From: an uncultured Pirellula sp.
Lineage (GTDB): Bacteria > Planctomycetota > Planctomycetia > Pirellulales > Pirellulaceae
Assembly (NCBI GenBank): GCA_903892365.1
Contig: CAITIF010000907.1
Location: 1 to 6,745 of the forward strand
DNA length: 6,745 nt
Reading direction: 5' to 3'
Shown: in pieces, positions 1 to 6,336 of the stretch
How the letters are laid out: each line of letters starts with the position of its first letter
Numbering within the stretch: the stretch's first letter is position 1
Notes under the pieces: model-generated
What the model saw: the letters and a program-made list of their open reading frames with translations, nothing else
The model's database searches: none
What the model was told of the DNA's origin: nothing
Translations under genes and position numbers: made by a program

Positions 1-2
1 AA

Positions 3-29
3 GATGAAGATGACGAAGATTGGGACTAG
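3..29 (+). CDS. 3' end of an upstream gene with an acidic C-terminus (partial)
   Basis: Only the last eight codons and the stop lie in the window. In this frame they read DEDDEDWD followed by TAG at 27-29. Highly acidic C-terminal tails of this kind are common in planctomycete proteins, and an intrinsic terminator follows about 50 bases later, which fits a gene ending here. The frame starting at base 1 is also open, to a TAG at 40-42, and gives a mixed peptide (KMKMTKIGTSHIE), so the frame choice is a judgement from composition alone. No function can be assigned from eight residues. Confidence 0.5.
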   Translation, partial: DEDDEDWD

Positions 30-56
30 TCACATCGAGTAGTTTTCACCAACGTT

Positions 57-65
57 TGGTATAAA
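57..65 (+). promoter_or_regulatory. Possible extended -10 promoter element
   Basis: The bases TGGTATAAA fit the extended -10 pattern TG-n-TATAAT with one mismatch. No good -35 hexamer lies at the right distance upstream, which extended -10 promoters can tolerate. It overlaps the 3' arm of a short inverted repeat (ACCAA-CGT-TTGGT, 48-60). A transcript from here would begin near 72, just before the terminator-like hairpin at 82-112, and would lead into the haem gene pair. This is inference from motif matching only. Confidence 0.3.
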
Positions 66-81
66 ATTGTGAGATCCAAGG

Positions 82-112
82 CCTCGTCACGAAGTTTCTG
101 ACGGGGTTTTTT
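82..112 (+). terminator. Rho-independent terminator or attenuator hairpin
   Basis: The arms CCTCGTCA (82-89) and TGACGGGG (99-106) pair over eight positions with one G-T wobble, enclosing a nine-base loop, and are followed at once by six T residues (107-112). The stem can extend outward by G-T and A-T pairs into the T-run. This is a textbook intrinsic terminator. By position it ends the upstream gene, but it sits only 33 bases before the next start codon and just after a possible promoter, so it may instead attenuate the haem operon. Confidence 0.8.
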
Positions 113-145
113 GTTTCTCCCTCCAGTGAGGTTTTTGATTCCAGC

Positions 146-1054
146 ATGCCAAACGCCAATTGCTTTCTGGTTGCGTATGCGATCGTTTTGGTCCTTGAGT
201 TACTGAGATGGCTAGACGGTACCGGCCGTCTTCCTTTGCCGTCGGCGGCAAAGCCTTGGCTTGCCCGTATTCTGCTGGGTGTAGCAGCATGCGGCCTATT
301 CACTCATTCGCTGTACTTGCTAGACCGGATTTTTTTGTCGGCCTCGACCAGCTCGTCCCTGCGATTGGTTTCGTCCTGGCACGATTGGGCTATCGTTAGC
401 GCTTGGGCTCTTGCCTGCTCTTACATTTGGCTGCTACTGAAGCGGCGTGAAAGCCTGATCGGGCTATTCGTTTTACCCCTGCTGCTTGTATTGGTGGGCT
501 TATCGTTAGCAGTACCCAGAGAACCGCTCGGCGACGGAAACTCGGCAACCTTGTGGCGTCTGGTCCATGGTGCAGCAATGACGATTGGAACCATGCTGGT
601 CACTCTGGGGTTTGCGATGGCGATTATGTACTTGATTCAAGCATATCGGCTGAAACGCAAGCGGCCGCACCAAGGAGTATTGCGATTACCAAGCCTGGAA
701 TACCTACAATCGTTTGGCAGCTTTTGCCTATTGGTAAGTGCGACATCCATCGGTTTTGGATTGGTCTCTGGGGTCATCATGAACCTAGTTCGTGACGGAC
801 AAGTCAATTGGACCGATCGAGGAATTCTCTTCTCGGGAGGCTTGTTCGCTTGGCTTGTCTTTGCGTTTTGGATTCAATGGCAGTTCGCCAAGCGAGGCAA
901 AGGAGCTCAGACCGCGTGGATGAATGTCTTGTCGTTTTTGATTGTTGCAGTTGCCGTACTGCTGGTGATGAGTGCTCCGCATGGCGAAGTGCCAGATCGA
1001 CGATTGGATAATAGCCCGCAAAGCGATTTGAACTTCGATGGGGGTGCCAATTGA
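146..1054 (+). CDS. HemX/CcsA-family cytochrome c assembly-like membrane protein
   Basis: A 302-residue inner-membrane protein with about eight hydrophobic helices (roughly residues 6-22, 38-58, 80-98, 103-123, 138-166, 190-214, 227-247, 258-276), the size and topology of HemX and short CcsA-family proteins. Family-like segments are THSLYLLDR (53-61), SSWHDW (76-81), and a helix starting LVHGAAMTIG (139-148). H54, H79 and H141 are candidate haem ligands. The tryptophan-rich WWD signature of true CcsA (pattern W-x-W-D-P-K-E) is reduced to NWTDRG (221-226), which argues for a HemX-type role rather than a core haem lyase. HemX in Bacillus lowers GluTR levels. The ATG at 146 has only a weak upstream purine tract (GTGAGG, 126-131). 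The stop overlaps the hemA start by four bases (TTGA), so the two genes are translationally coupled. The family is clear; the exact function is not. Confidence 0.8.
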   Translation: MPNANCFLVAYAIVLVLELLRWLDGTGRLPLPSAAKPWLARILLGVAACGLFTHSLYLLDRIFLSASTSSSLRLVSSWHDWAIVSAWALACSYIWLLLKRRESLIGLFVLPLLLVLVGLSLAVPREPLGDGNSATLWRLVHGAAMTIGTMLVTLGFAMAIMYLIQAYRLKRKRPHQGVLRLPSLEYLQSFGSFCLLVSATSIGFGLVSGVIMNLVRDGQVNWTDRGILFSGGLFAWLVFAFWIQWQFAKRGKGAQTAWMNVLSFLIVAVAVLLVMSAPHGEVPDRRLDNSPQSDLNFDGGAN

Positions 1055-2328
1055 AGTTCTTGATGGTGGGATGCAGTCATCATTCGACCCCGCTCGCAAT
1101 TCGTGAATTGATTTCCTTTTCGGGAGAGCAAGTTTTAGCTGCTCTGGCCGAGCTTCGAAGGCGGTTCGCTGATTGTGAGTTCGTTCTATTGAACACCTGC
1201 AATCGTGTTGAGCTGTATGCAGGTTCGCAGCAATCAACTGGCTACCCGTCGCTGGATCAGATGGTTGCGTTCATGACGGAATTTCATAGTCAACCGACAG
1301 AATCGTTCGGACGCCATTTTCTAAAGCTGGAGGATCAAGACGCCATCGAGCATTTGTTTACGGTGGCAAGCAGTATTGATTCCATTGTTGTCGGTGAGTC
1401 GCAAATTGCGGCTCAGGTTCACGACGCATACAGCCAAGCGACCAAGGTTGGATTGACAGGCCCGACCATGCACGCGGTTTTCCAGCACGCCAACCAAGTC
1501 GTCAAGCGGGTTACGAACGAAACCGAGATCCATCGTCGCAGGATAAGTGTTCCGAGCGTTGCTGTCAGTGAAATCGCTTCCGAGTTCTTTGAGCGCTTTG
1601 ATGACAAGCAAATTTTGGTTATCGGCAGTGGGGATATGGGGGTTGAGACCCTTCAGTACCTAAAAAGTGCTGGAGCATCTCGAGTCACGATTATCAATCG
1701 TTCACTGGAGCGAGCAGAAAAGGTCGCTGAGCAATTTTCTGTTACAGCCGCCTCGTGGGATAAGCTTGACCCGCTTTTGATTGAATCCGATCTCGTTGTC
1801 AGCACCACTGGGGCCGATCAAGCGATTGTGACCGAGGCACGCTTTCGAACCATTGCGGCAGCTAGAAAAAAAGGAACGTTATTGATCTTGGATCTTGCGG
1901 TCCCTCGCGATTTCGAAGCCTCGATCGTTCATTTTCCAGGTGTTTACCTTTATTCCGTTGACGATCTGCAGATTGTTTGTGATCGAAACAAGTCGTTTCG
2001 TGAACAGCAGATGCCCAAGGCCGTTCGCATCGTGAACGAAGAAGTGGAACGTTTGCTTGGGGATGTCAAGCATCGCTCCTCCACGGCCACCATTCGCGCC
2101 CTGCGGGAACAAACAGACTCCATCAAGCAATTGGAACTGGACCGCCTTTTAGGAAAGCAAGTCATGCAGGATTGTTCTGCTGAGATGCAAACGGAAATCG
2201 CTCAGGCGTTCGATCGATTAACCAACAAGCTGTTGCACTCGCCGCTGCAGTCCATCCGAGAGGTCGCTCAAACCGATCAGCGAGATAGCTTGGTGAGTGC
2301 CTTGCGGAAGCTGTTTCAGCTGCGTTAG
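1051..2328 (+). CDS. hemA: Glutamyl-tRNA reductase
   Basis: NADPH-dependent reduction of glutamyl-tRNA(Glu) to glutamate-1-semialdehyde, the first committed step of C5-pathway tetrapyrrole synthesis, in the cytoplasm. At 425 residues it is of normal family length. The N-terminal catalytic domain has VGCSHHSTPLAIRE (6-19) and LLNTCNRVELYA, with the thioester-forming nucleophile at C50. H101 lies in IEHLF, and GESQI is at 115-119. The NADPH-binding Rossmann loop is GSGDMG (192-197), where the family usually has GAGEMG. A helical dimerisation domain forms the last ~110 residues, ending LRKLFQLR. Translation starts at TTG 1051 behind GGGGGTG (1040-1046), which gives the usual five-residue lead before the glycine. 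An internal ATG at 1063 is less well placed. The gene follows the HemX-like gene with a four-base overlap, implying co-transcription. No clear terminator follows. Confidence 0.96.
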   Translation: MKFLMVGCSHHSTPLAIRELISFSGEQVLAALAELRRRFADCEFVLLNTCNRVELYAGSQQSTGYPSLDQMVAFMTEFHSQPTESFGRHFLKLEDQDAIEHLFTVASSIDSIVVGESQIAAQVHDAYSQATKVGLTGPTMHAVFQHANQVVKRVTNETEIHRRRISVPSVAVSEIASEFFERFDDKQILVIGSGDMGVETLQYLKSAGASRVTIINRSLERAEKVAEQFSVTAASWDKLDPLLIESDLVVSTTGADQAIVTEARFRTIAAARKKGTLLILDLAVPRDFEASIVHFPGVYLYSVDDLQIVCDRNKSFREQQMPKAVRIVNEEVERLLGDVKHRSSTATIRALREQTDSIKQLELDRLLGKQVMQDCSAEMQTEIAQAFDRLTNKLLHSPLQSIREVAQTDQRDSLVSALRKLFQLR

Positions 2329-2373
2329 GGATCGACCTGTCAATCTTTACTGCCCGTTAACATTCGCGTCCCA

Positions 2374-2871
2374 TCAATCTTCGATGCCATCATCACGAAA
2401 GATTTCTTCTCGGGAATGGAGTTGGCAAAATAATGCTCGCTTTTGATCTGGCAGCGAATAATCGAATCCTAGCTTGCGCAGGAATTCCTCGGAGGCGCTG
2501 ATCGCCATCACTTCCAAAATACCCTTTTCTCGGGCTCGGTCGACGCAGGCCTTGACCAGGGCGCTGCCGATTCCGTTCCCTTGGTAGCCATCCGCAACCG
2601 CGAGCGATTGAATTTCACCGAGCTTACGCGAATAGATTTCCACTGCAGCAAAACCAACCAATTGGTTGGAGCCTGCTGCGTCCACCACTTCCGCTACATA
2701 TCCATTCGCCATCAATAAAATAAGTTCCGATTGCATGCGTCGGAGCAATTTCTTCTGCTCGACAAATGGTTTCAACAATGCCTGAATGCTGGCTAAGTCG
2801 TCAAAATGAGCACGTCGAATTTTAAAACTGATTTTGTTTTGGGTTTGGCCGGCAGTGGGTTCGTTGGGCAA
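2374..2871 (-). CDS. ArgA-like GNAT N-acetyltransferase
   Basis: A 165-residue single-domain acetyltransferase of the GNAT fold. The N-terminus has IRRAHFDDLASIQALLKPF (18-36), then KKLLRR (40-45). The acetyl-CoA pyrophosphate loop is QGNGIG (97-102) after EIQSLAVADGY (86-96). The C-terminus has EEFLRKLGF (128-136) and SLPDQKRALFCQ (139-150). This order (LLKPF, KLLRR, EI.SLAV, FLRKLGF, LP.K) resembles the acetyltransferase domain of N-acetylglutamate synthase, and short stand-alone ArgA proteins exist in other bacteria, so glutamate acetylation for arginine synthesis is a reasonable inference. No amino-acid kinase domain is attached. The start is TTG at 2871: an in-frame stop lies upstream with no other start between, and AAGGGA (minus strand, 2880-2885) sits eight bases ahead. 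The gene converges on hemA with 45 bases between stops, and no convincing terminator is seen there. The substrate is unproven. Confidence 0.85.
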   Translation of the reverse strand: MPNEPTAGQTQNKISFKIRRAHFDDLASIQALLKPFVEQKKLLRRMQSELILLMANGYVAEVVDAAGSNQLVGFAAVEIYSRKLGEIQSLAVADGYQGNGIGSALVKACVDRAREKGILEVMAISASEEFLRKLGFDYSLPDQKRALFCQLHSREEIFRDDGIED

Positions 2872-2899
2872 CTTGACTTTCCCTTGGTAAAGCGGATGG

Positions 2900-2917
2900 A
2901 AGGTGAGTTTTCACCTT
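2900..2917. promoter_or_regulatory. Perfect 7-bp inverted repeat (possible operator)
   Basis: AAGGTGA and TCACCTT are exact reverse complements around a four-base spacer (GTTT). It lies 29-46 bases upstream of the GNAT start on the minus strand and well upstream of lpxB, a typical place for an operator controlling the GNAT gene. It has no T-run on either side, so it is not an intrinsic terminator. Confidence 0.4.
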
Positions 2918-2991
2918 ATGCTACTCGATTCATGGCACTAGGTCAGCCTTGAGGGCGCGATCAACGGTAAAGTTTATGCAACACGCAAGCG

Positions 2992-3018
2992 CGTTTGCTC
3001 GTCTTGCCTCGTTTGCTC
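2992..3018 (+). repeat. 9-bp direct repeat CGTTTGCTC, two copies
   Basis: CGTTTGCTC occurs at 2992-3000 and again at 3010-3018, an 18-base period close to two helical turns. The copies flank and overlap the possible -35 of the lpxB promoter, so they could be a paired regulator site. With only two short copies, chance is also possible. Confidence 0.35.
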
Positions 3019-3033
3019 AGTTTCACGTATACC
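3004..3033 (+). promoter_or_regulatory. Possible sigma-70-type promoter for lpxB
   Basis: TTGCCT (3004-3009) and TATACC (3028-3033) each match four of six consensus bases, with an 18-base spacer. A transcript from about 3040 would have a leader of ~120 bases before the ATG at 3163. This is a weak match, offered only because a promoter must lie in this gap. Confidence 0.2.
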
Positions 3034-3152
3034 TTGGAATGGAGCTAAGCAATACCCCGTTTTCTTTCCGAAAAATCAAAACGAGATCACATTTTGGAAA
3101 CTACCGCAGCAAGTGTCGTCAATTCAATCACGACATTGGATCCTAACGTTTC

Positions 3153-3157
3153 GGAAG
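3153..3157 (+). promoter_or_regulatory. Ribosome binding site that decides the lpxB start
   Basis: GGAAG lies five bases before ATG 3163. The in-frame TTG at 3094 has only GAG upstream and would add 23 residues ahead of the conserved family N-terminus, so this site supports the shorter protein. Confidence 0.6.
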
Positions 3158-3162
3158 AATTT

Positions 3163-4395
3163 ATGGGGCAGCGACTTTTCTTTTCGGTAGGCGAGCCAAG
3201 TGGAGACTTGCATGCCTCCAACCTGATCCGATCGATTCAGCAAATTTCGCCATCTACGACGTTTCGAGGGCTTGGCGGAAGCCGAATGATCCAGGCAGGA
3301 CTGGAGCTCGATTACGATCTCACGACTTTAGCAGTGATGGGATTTGCCGAAGTCCTTCCCAAGCTCCGCGAGTTTTTCCGAGTGGCGGATTTAGCGGAGA
3401 GTTGCTTTGCCAGGGGAGACGTGGACGGGGTGGTATTGGTCGATTTTCCGGGCTTCAATTGGCACATTGCGAAGCGCGCGAAAAAGTACAACATTCCGGT
3501 TTTCTATTATCTGCCTCCTCAGCTTTGGGCGTGGGGTGGTTGGCGAGTTAAAAAGCTCCGAAGGAACGTGGATCATGTGCTTTGCAACCTTCCCTTTGAA
3601 GCACCTTGGTTTCATGAGCGCAAAGTGAAGGCGCATTACGTAGGCCATCCATTTTATGATGCGGTTGCGCAGCAACCTCTGGACATTCGCTTCATTGATA
3701 AATGGAAAGACAACAAGAAGATTCAAGTTTCGGTACTTCCGGGCTCTCGCGACCACGAGGTGCACACGATATGGCCACTTCAGTTAGAGGTCATTCGGCG
3801 ATTAGCAGCCAAGCATCCGAACGCTCAGTTTTTGATTGCCGCACTGAAGGATTCGCATGCACTGTGGTGTCGTTCTCAGTTGCAGGGGGCAGACGCCAAG
3901 CTGCCAATCCATATCTTCGCGGGCAAGACTAGTGAAATATTGGAACTGAGCGATTGTTCGTTGATGAAAAGCGGTTCGGTATCGCTCGAACTGATGGCTC
4001 GAGGAAAGCCAGCGGCGGTGCTTTACCATCTAAGTGAATTCACTTTTTGGATGGCGAAGATGCTGGTCCGATGCAAGAGCATGTCCTTGCCGAACATGAT
4101 GTCGGAGGAAGTCGTTTTTCCTGAGTTCTTGTCTCATGGCGCATTGAATTCGGCTTCTGCTCGTAAGTCGATCGAACAGGTAACCATCGAAATGTCGAAG
4201 CTTATCTCTGACAACGAATACCGTGCTGGCCAGCGTCAAAAGCTACAACGTCTGGCGAGCCAATTTGCCAAGCCGGGAGCGAGCAACCAAGCAGCTCGCT
4301 TTATCATGACCAAGTTATTGACCCCTGACGAAGGCACATTGCCGATCGATCAAGATAGCCCCAATGTCGTTACCAAAACGAATCGAGCCGCCTGA
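3163..4395 (+). CDS. lpxB: Lipid-A-disaccharide synthase
   Basis: Transfers 2,3-diacylglucosamine from its UDP donor to lipid X, forming the beta-1,6-linked disaccharide of lipid A at the inner face of the inner membrane. From ATG 3163 the protein is 410 residues, starting MGQRLFFSVGEPSGDLH with the family N-terminal GEPSGD motif at 10-15. Later family segments are VMGFAEVLP, VDFPGFNWHIAKRA, YYLPPQLWAW, VGHPFYD (160-166), LPGSR (192-196), KSGSVSLELM (269-278) and SLPNMM (308-313). These cover the two GT-B-like halves with the donor-binding motifs intact. The last ~25 residues (after MTKLL) are a polar tail beyond the usual ~380-390 residue family length. A longer form from TTG 3094 (433 residues) is possible but less likely. 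The gene is not next to lpxA, lpxD or fabZ. Its stop is eight bases from that of the convergent beta-propeller gene. Confidence 0.94.
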   Translation: MGQRLFFSVGEPSGDLHASNLIRSIQQISPSTTFRGLGGSRMIQAGLELDYDLTTLAVMGFAEVLPKLREFFRVADLAESCFARGDVDGVVLVDFPGFNWHIAKRAKKYNIPVFYYLPPQLWAWGGWRVKKLRRNVDHVLCNLPFEAPWFHERKVKAHYVGHPFYDAVAQQPLDIRFIDKWKDNKKIQVSVLPGSRDHEVHTIWPLQLEVIRRLAAKHPNAQFLIAALKDSHALWCRSQLQGADAKLPIHIFAGKTSEILELSDCSLMKSGSVSLELMARGKPAAVLYHLSEFTFWMAKMLVRCKSMSLPNMMSEEVVFPEFLSHGALNSASARKSIEQVTIEMSKLISDNEYRAGQRQKLQRLASQFAKPGASNQAARFIMTKLLTPDEGTLPIDQDSPNVVTKTNRAA

Positions 4396-4403
4396 AGTCG
4401 GAC

Positions 4404-5948
4404 TTACTCCATAGGGTCCGCAGCGAATGGGTCATCCCCCATCAGTTCGTCTGTTGCATCGCCAGCCCCTTCGAACAGGCTATCTTCCACGGGAGCAGTA
4501 TCGGTGCTTTCCGTCGGTTCGTCCGAAAGATTTTCTTTCTTCTTGCTAGATGCATCGTCATTGTTTGCCATGAAGTTCGCAATATAGACAGCGTTTTCTG
4601 ACTCCGTTTCTCGGAGGCAAGTGAGTTCCCCTTGGGAGTCGATAAAGTACAGTCGATCGGAAACGGAATTGGGAAGTACTTTCGGAGCCTGGATACTGGA
4701 GACTTTGACTTCAGTACCCGTTGCCTTGTCGATAGAAACGAGTTGGTTGCTCCCGTTGACTGCATAAACGTGATCTTTGCCAACGGAAACAATATCATGG
4801 ATGTTTCGAACCGGATTGGCCCAAAGACTTGAGCCGTCGGTGATGCTCATACAAAAGAGCTTTTCTTCATCGCTGACAATGAAGACGGCGTCCTTGGATG
4901 CAATAGGTGACTTTGTGACTTGGGCGGCGAGACGTCGCTTCCAGCGGATCGAGTCTACTCGGTCGGTTGAGAAGTGGATGACAGTTCCGTTGACACCACA
5001 GGCGATGTAGCCAGTTTCCACCGCGACCGGCAATGCCACGACGGTTTCGCCCGCCACGATAGAAGTCCATAGCCTTGCGTTGTTTTCGACATCCGCCAAA
5101 ATCAATTTAGAGTTCATTGGCCAGCAAACAAATCGACGATTGACCGACGTTTGGATCGCGACTCGATTTTCTACGCCGCTTCGAAGAACAATCGGGGCTT
5201 CCTTCAGGTCCTTCACATCATAGCCCACCAGACGCCCACCGTCGGACGGAACCAATGCCTTACCGGGCATCGCAGAAGGGGAACCCGTGGCAGTAAACTG
5301 AAGCTTGCGAGTGTTCAGCTTGGTACCGTTCTCCAAAGAGAAAATACTTAGATAGTTTCCGTTGGTAATCGCCACATGATCATCGGACACTCCCGGACCG
5401 AAGAATGGCAACCGAGGATCTCCGGCTTCGGCGGCCCAAATGACGTCTCCGGTTTCGGCATCAATCGTTGTCAATATTCCGCGTTCGCTGAGCGTCACGA
5501 TGTAAGTCAACTGACTGCTTTTGCTTGGAATAATGTCCACCTGTTTTCCGAGCGTTTTGTAGGTGGCAGCTAGCTTTTCGGCCCGTTTCATGGCTCCCGC
5601 CATACCGATGCGAGGCAGCTTTTCGATCGACTCTCCTTTGGAAATCGCCAGATCAACAGCTTCTTGGTCGATCTCGTCACCTCGGATTTGAATCAGAACT
5701 TTGTTGCCGTACTTGACCGTTACCGACTCTCGTCTGGCGGTCGAATGAGGCCAAATGATGAAGCTGTGTTCGCCATGCGCGAGAGGTCCGCCCCCAACAT
5801 TGGTTTCCCAAGCTAATGTAAGGCCGAGAGTCGCTGCGGAATGGCTGTTGACTTCCGCAAGTCCTGGTTGTGGCAGGCTTGCAACCAGGGAAACACCGAA
5901 AATTGCAGTAAGAAAGCGCAACGGCGAGATGAAATTCTGGATCTTCAT
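4404..5948 (-). CDS. Secreted PQQ-like beta-propeller repeat protein
   Basis: A 514-residue exported protein of unknown function. Residues 1-31 form a signal peptide: positive start, hydrophobic core around 11-24, likely cut after PGLA. There is no lipobox cysteine, so it is unlike lipoprotein BamB. Residues ~150-450 carry degenerate PQQ/Trp-Asp-type blades, seen as repeated beta-strand plus 'D..TG...W' units: TIDAETGDVIWAAEAG (161-176), SIFSLENGTKL (201-211), LILADVENNARLWTS (282-296), DSIRWKRRL (332-340), CMSITDGSSLWANP (366-379), VSIDKATGTEV (404-414). The C-terminal ~55 residues are disordered and acidic, ending DDPFAADPME, a tail style frequent in planctomycetes. The region at 41-145 before the blades is not recognised. 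Such propellers scaffold envelope complexes or bind ligands, and cofactor binding cannot be claimed. The start is ATG 5948 behind a modest AGGG. Confidence 0.85.
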   Translation of the reverse strand: MKIQNFISPLRFLTAIFGVSLVASLPQPGLAEVNSHSAATLGLTLAWETNVGGGPLAHGEHSFIIWPHSTARRESVTVKYGNKVLIQIRGDEIDQEAVDLAISKGESIEKLPRIGMAGAMKRAEKLAATYKTLGKQVDIIPSKSSQLTYIVTLSERGILTTIDAETGDVIWAAEAGDPRLPFFGPGVSDDHVAITNGNYLSIFSLENGTKLNTRKLQFTATGSPSAMPGKALVPSDGGRLVGYDVKDLKEAPIVLRSGVENRVAIQTSVNRRFVCWPMNSKLILADVENNARLWTSIVAGETVVALPVAVETGYIACGVNGTVIHFSTDRVDSIRWKRRLAAQVTKSPIASKDAVFIVSDEEKLFCMSITDGSSLWANPVRNIHDIVSVGKDHVYAVNGSNQLVSIDKATGTEVKVSSIQAPKVLPNSVSDRLYFIDSQGELTCLRETESENAVYIANFMANNDDASSKKKENLSDEPTESTDTAPVEDSLFEGAGDATDELMGDDPFAADPME

Positions 5949-5971
5949 GAAAGTTGCCCTGGTGGGAAAAG

Positions 5972-5984
5972 AAAGAGTCTCTTT
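5972..5984. promoter_or_regulatory. Perfect 6-bp palindrome upstream of the beta-propeller gene
   Basis: AAAGAG and CTCTTT are exact reverse complements around one central base, ending 23 bases before the ATG of the minus-strand gene. That is the position of an operator or early leader element. It is too short to prove function. Confidence 0.3.
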
Positions 5985-6094
5985 GATAGTAGTCTGCTGG
6001 CAGGTAGTTTGCTAATAGGAAATTGGATTTACGGCCTCTCTTCCCGGCCGTCACATCCCGCATAATCGCTCGCGGCCGGCCGGCACACCCTCAC

Positions 6095-6108
6095 ACAAGT
6101 AAACTTGT
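6095..6108. promoter_or_regulatory. Perfect palindrome ACAAGT-AA-ACTTGT (possible operator)
   Basis: Two exact six-base half sites around a two-base spacer give a 14-bp near-symmetric site typical of dimeric regulators. It lies ~150 bases upstream of the beta-propeller gene and ~440 bases upstream of the coiled-coil gene. No known regulator can be named from the sequence. Confidence 0.4.
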
Positions 6109-6266
6109 ATCACCATCACTTGCCAATTCAGGGCAGGAAATAAACGTGGGATTATAGAATTTACTGGGCAGCGGTCGACTCGGTTTTCCTTGGGTCGGGC
6201 TCACTTTGCCAATCATTCTGGCCCCGTTGTTCTATTCATGCGTCTTCATTTTGTTCGAAAATTCAT

Positions 6267-6285
6267 GCGAAAGTGGATAAGAAAA
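6267..6285 (+). repeat. Left arm of a 19-nt imperfect inverted repeat
   Basis: GCGAAAGTGGATAAGAAAA matches the reverse complement of 6486-6504 (GCAAAAGTGGATGAGAAAA) at 17 of 19 positions. In RNA one mismatch would be a G-U pair and the other A-C, so 18 of 19 positions could pair. The arms enclose 200 bases. Confidence 0.6.
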
Positions 6286-6336
6286 GCTACCTTACCGTTG
6301 CACCCACAGTGAGCAGGTGGCTTTTGGTTCGAGGGG

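Larger units (their letters stand above)
2872..3162. other. Divergent intergenic region between the GNAT gene and lpxB
   Basis: This stretch of about 290 bases must hold promoters for both flanking genes. It contains a perfect 7-bp hairpin (2900-2917), a 9-bp direct repeat (2992-3000 and 3010-3018), and a weak -35/-10 pair (3004-3033). Open reading frames here (for example TTG 2949 to 3146) are rich in Arg, Phe and Ser, resemble no known protein and lack a good ribosome binding site, so I call none. Confidence 0.6.

Noticed and set aside
785..1237. 150-codon minus-strand frame across the HemX-like/hemA junction
   Set aside because: Lies wholly opposite two well-supported genes, with a protein of shadow-like composition and no recognisable domain.
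2949..3146. 65-codon plus-strand frame from TTG 2949 in the GNAT/lpxB gap
   Set aside because: Non-ATG start without a good ribosome binding site, no family resemblance, and it overlaps the likely lpxB promoter.
3094..3162. Extended lpxB N-terminus from TTG 3094
   Set aside because: The added 23 residues are not family-like, and ATG 3163 has a better ribosome binding site and matches the family start.
5677..6063. 128-codon minus-strand frame overlapping the start of the beta-propeller gene
   Set aside because: Out of frame with a gene that has a clear signal peptide; no domain and Arg/Ser/Gln-rich shadow composition.
6238..6312. 24-codon basic peptide frame starting at ATG 6238
   Set aside because: No ribosome binding site, very short, and it overlaps the left inverted-repeat arm; probably chance.
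6326..6332. GGTTCGA resembling a tRNA T-loop
   Set aside because: The flanking bases do not form a five-pair T-stem and no acceptor or anticodon arms are found.
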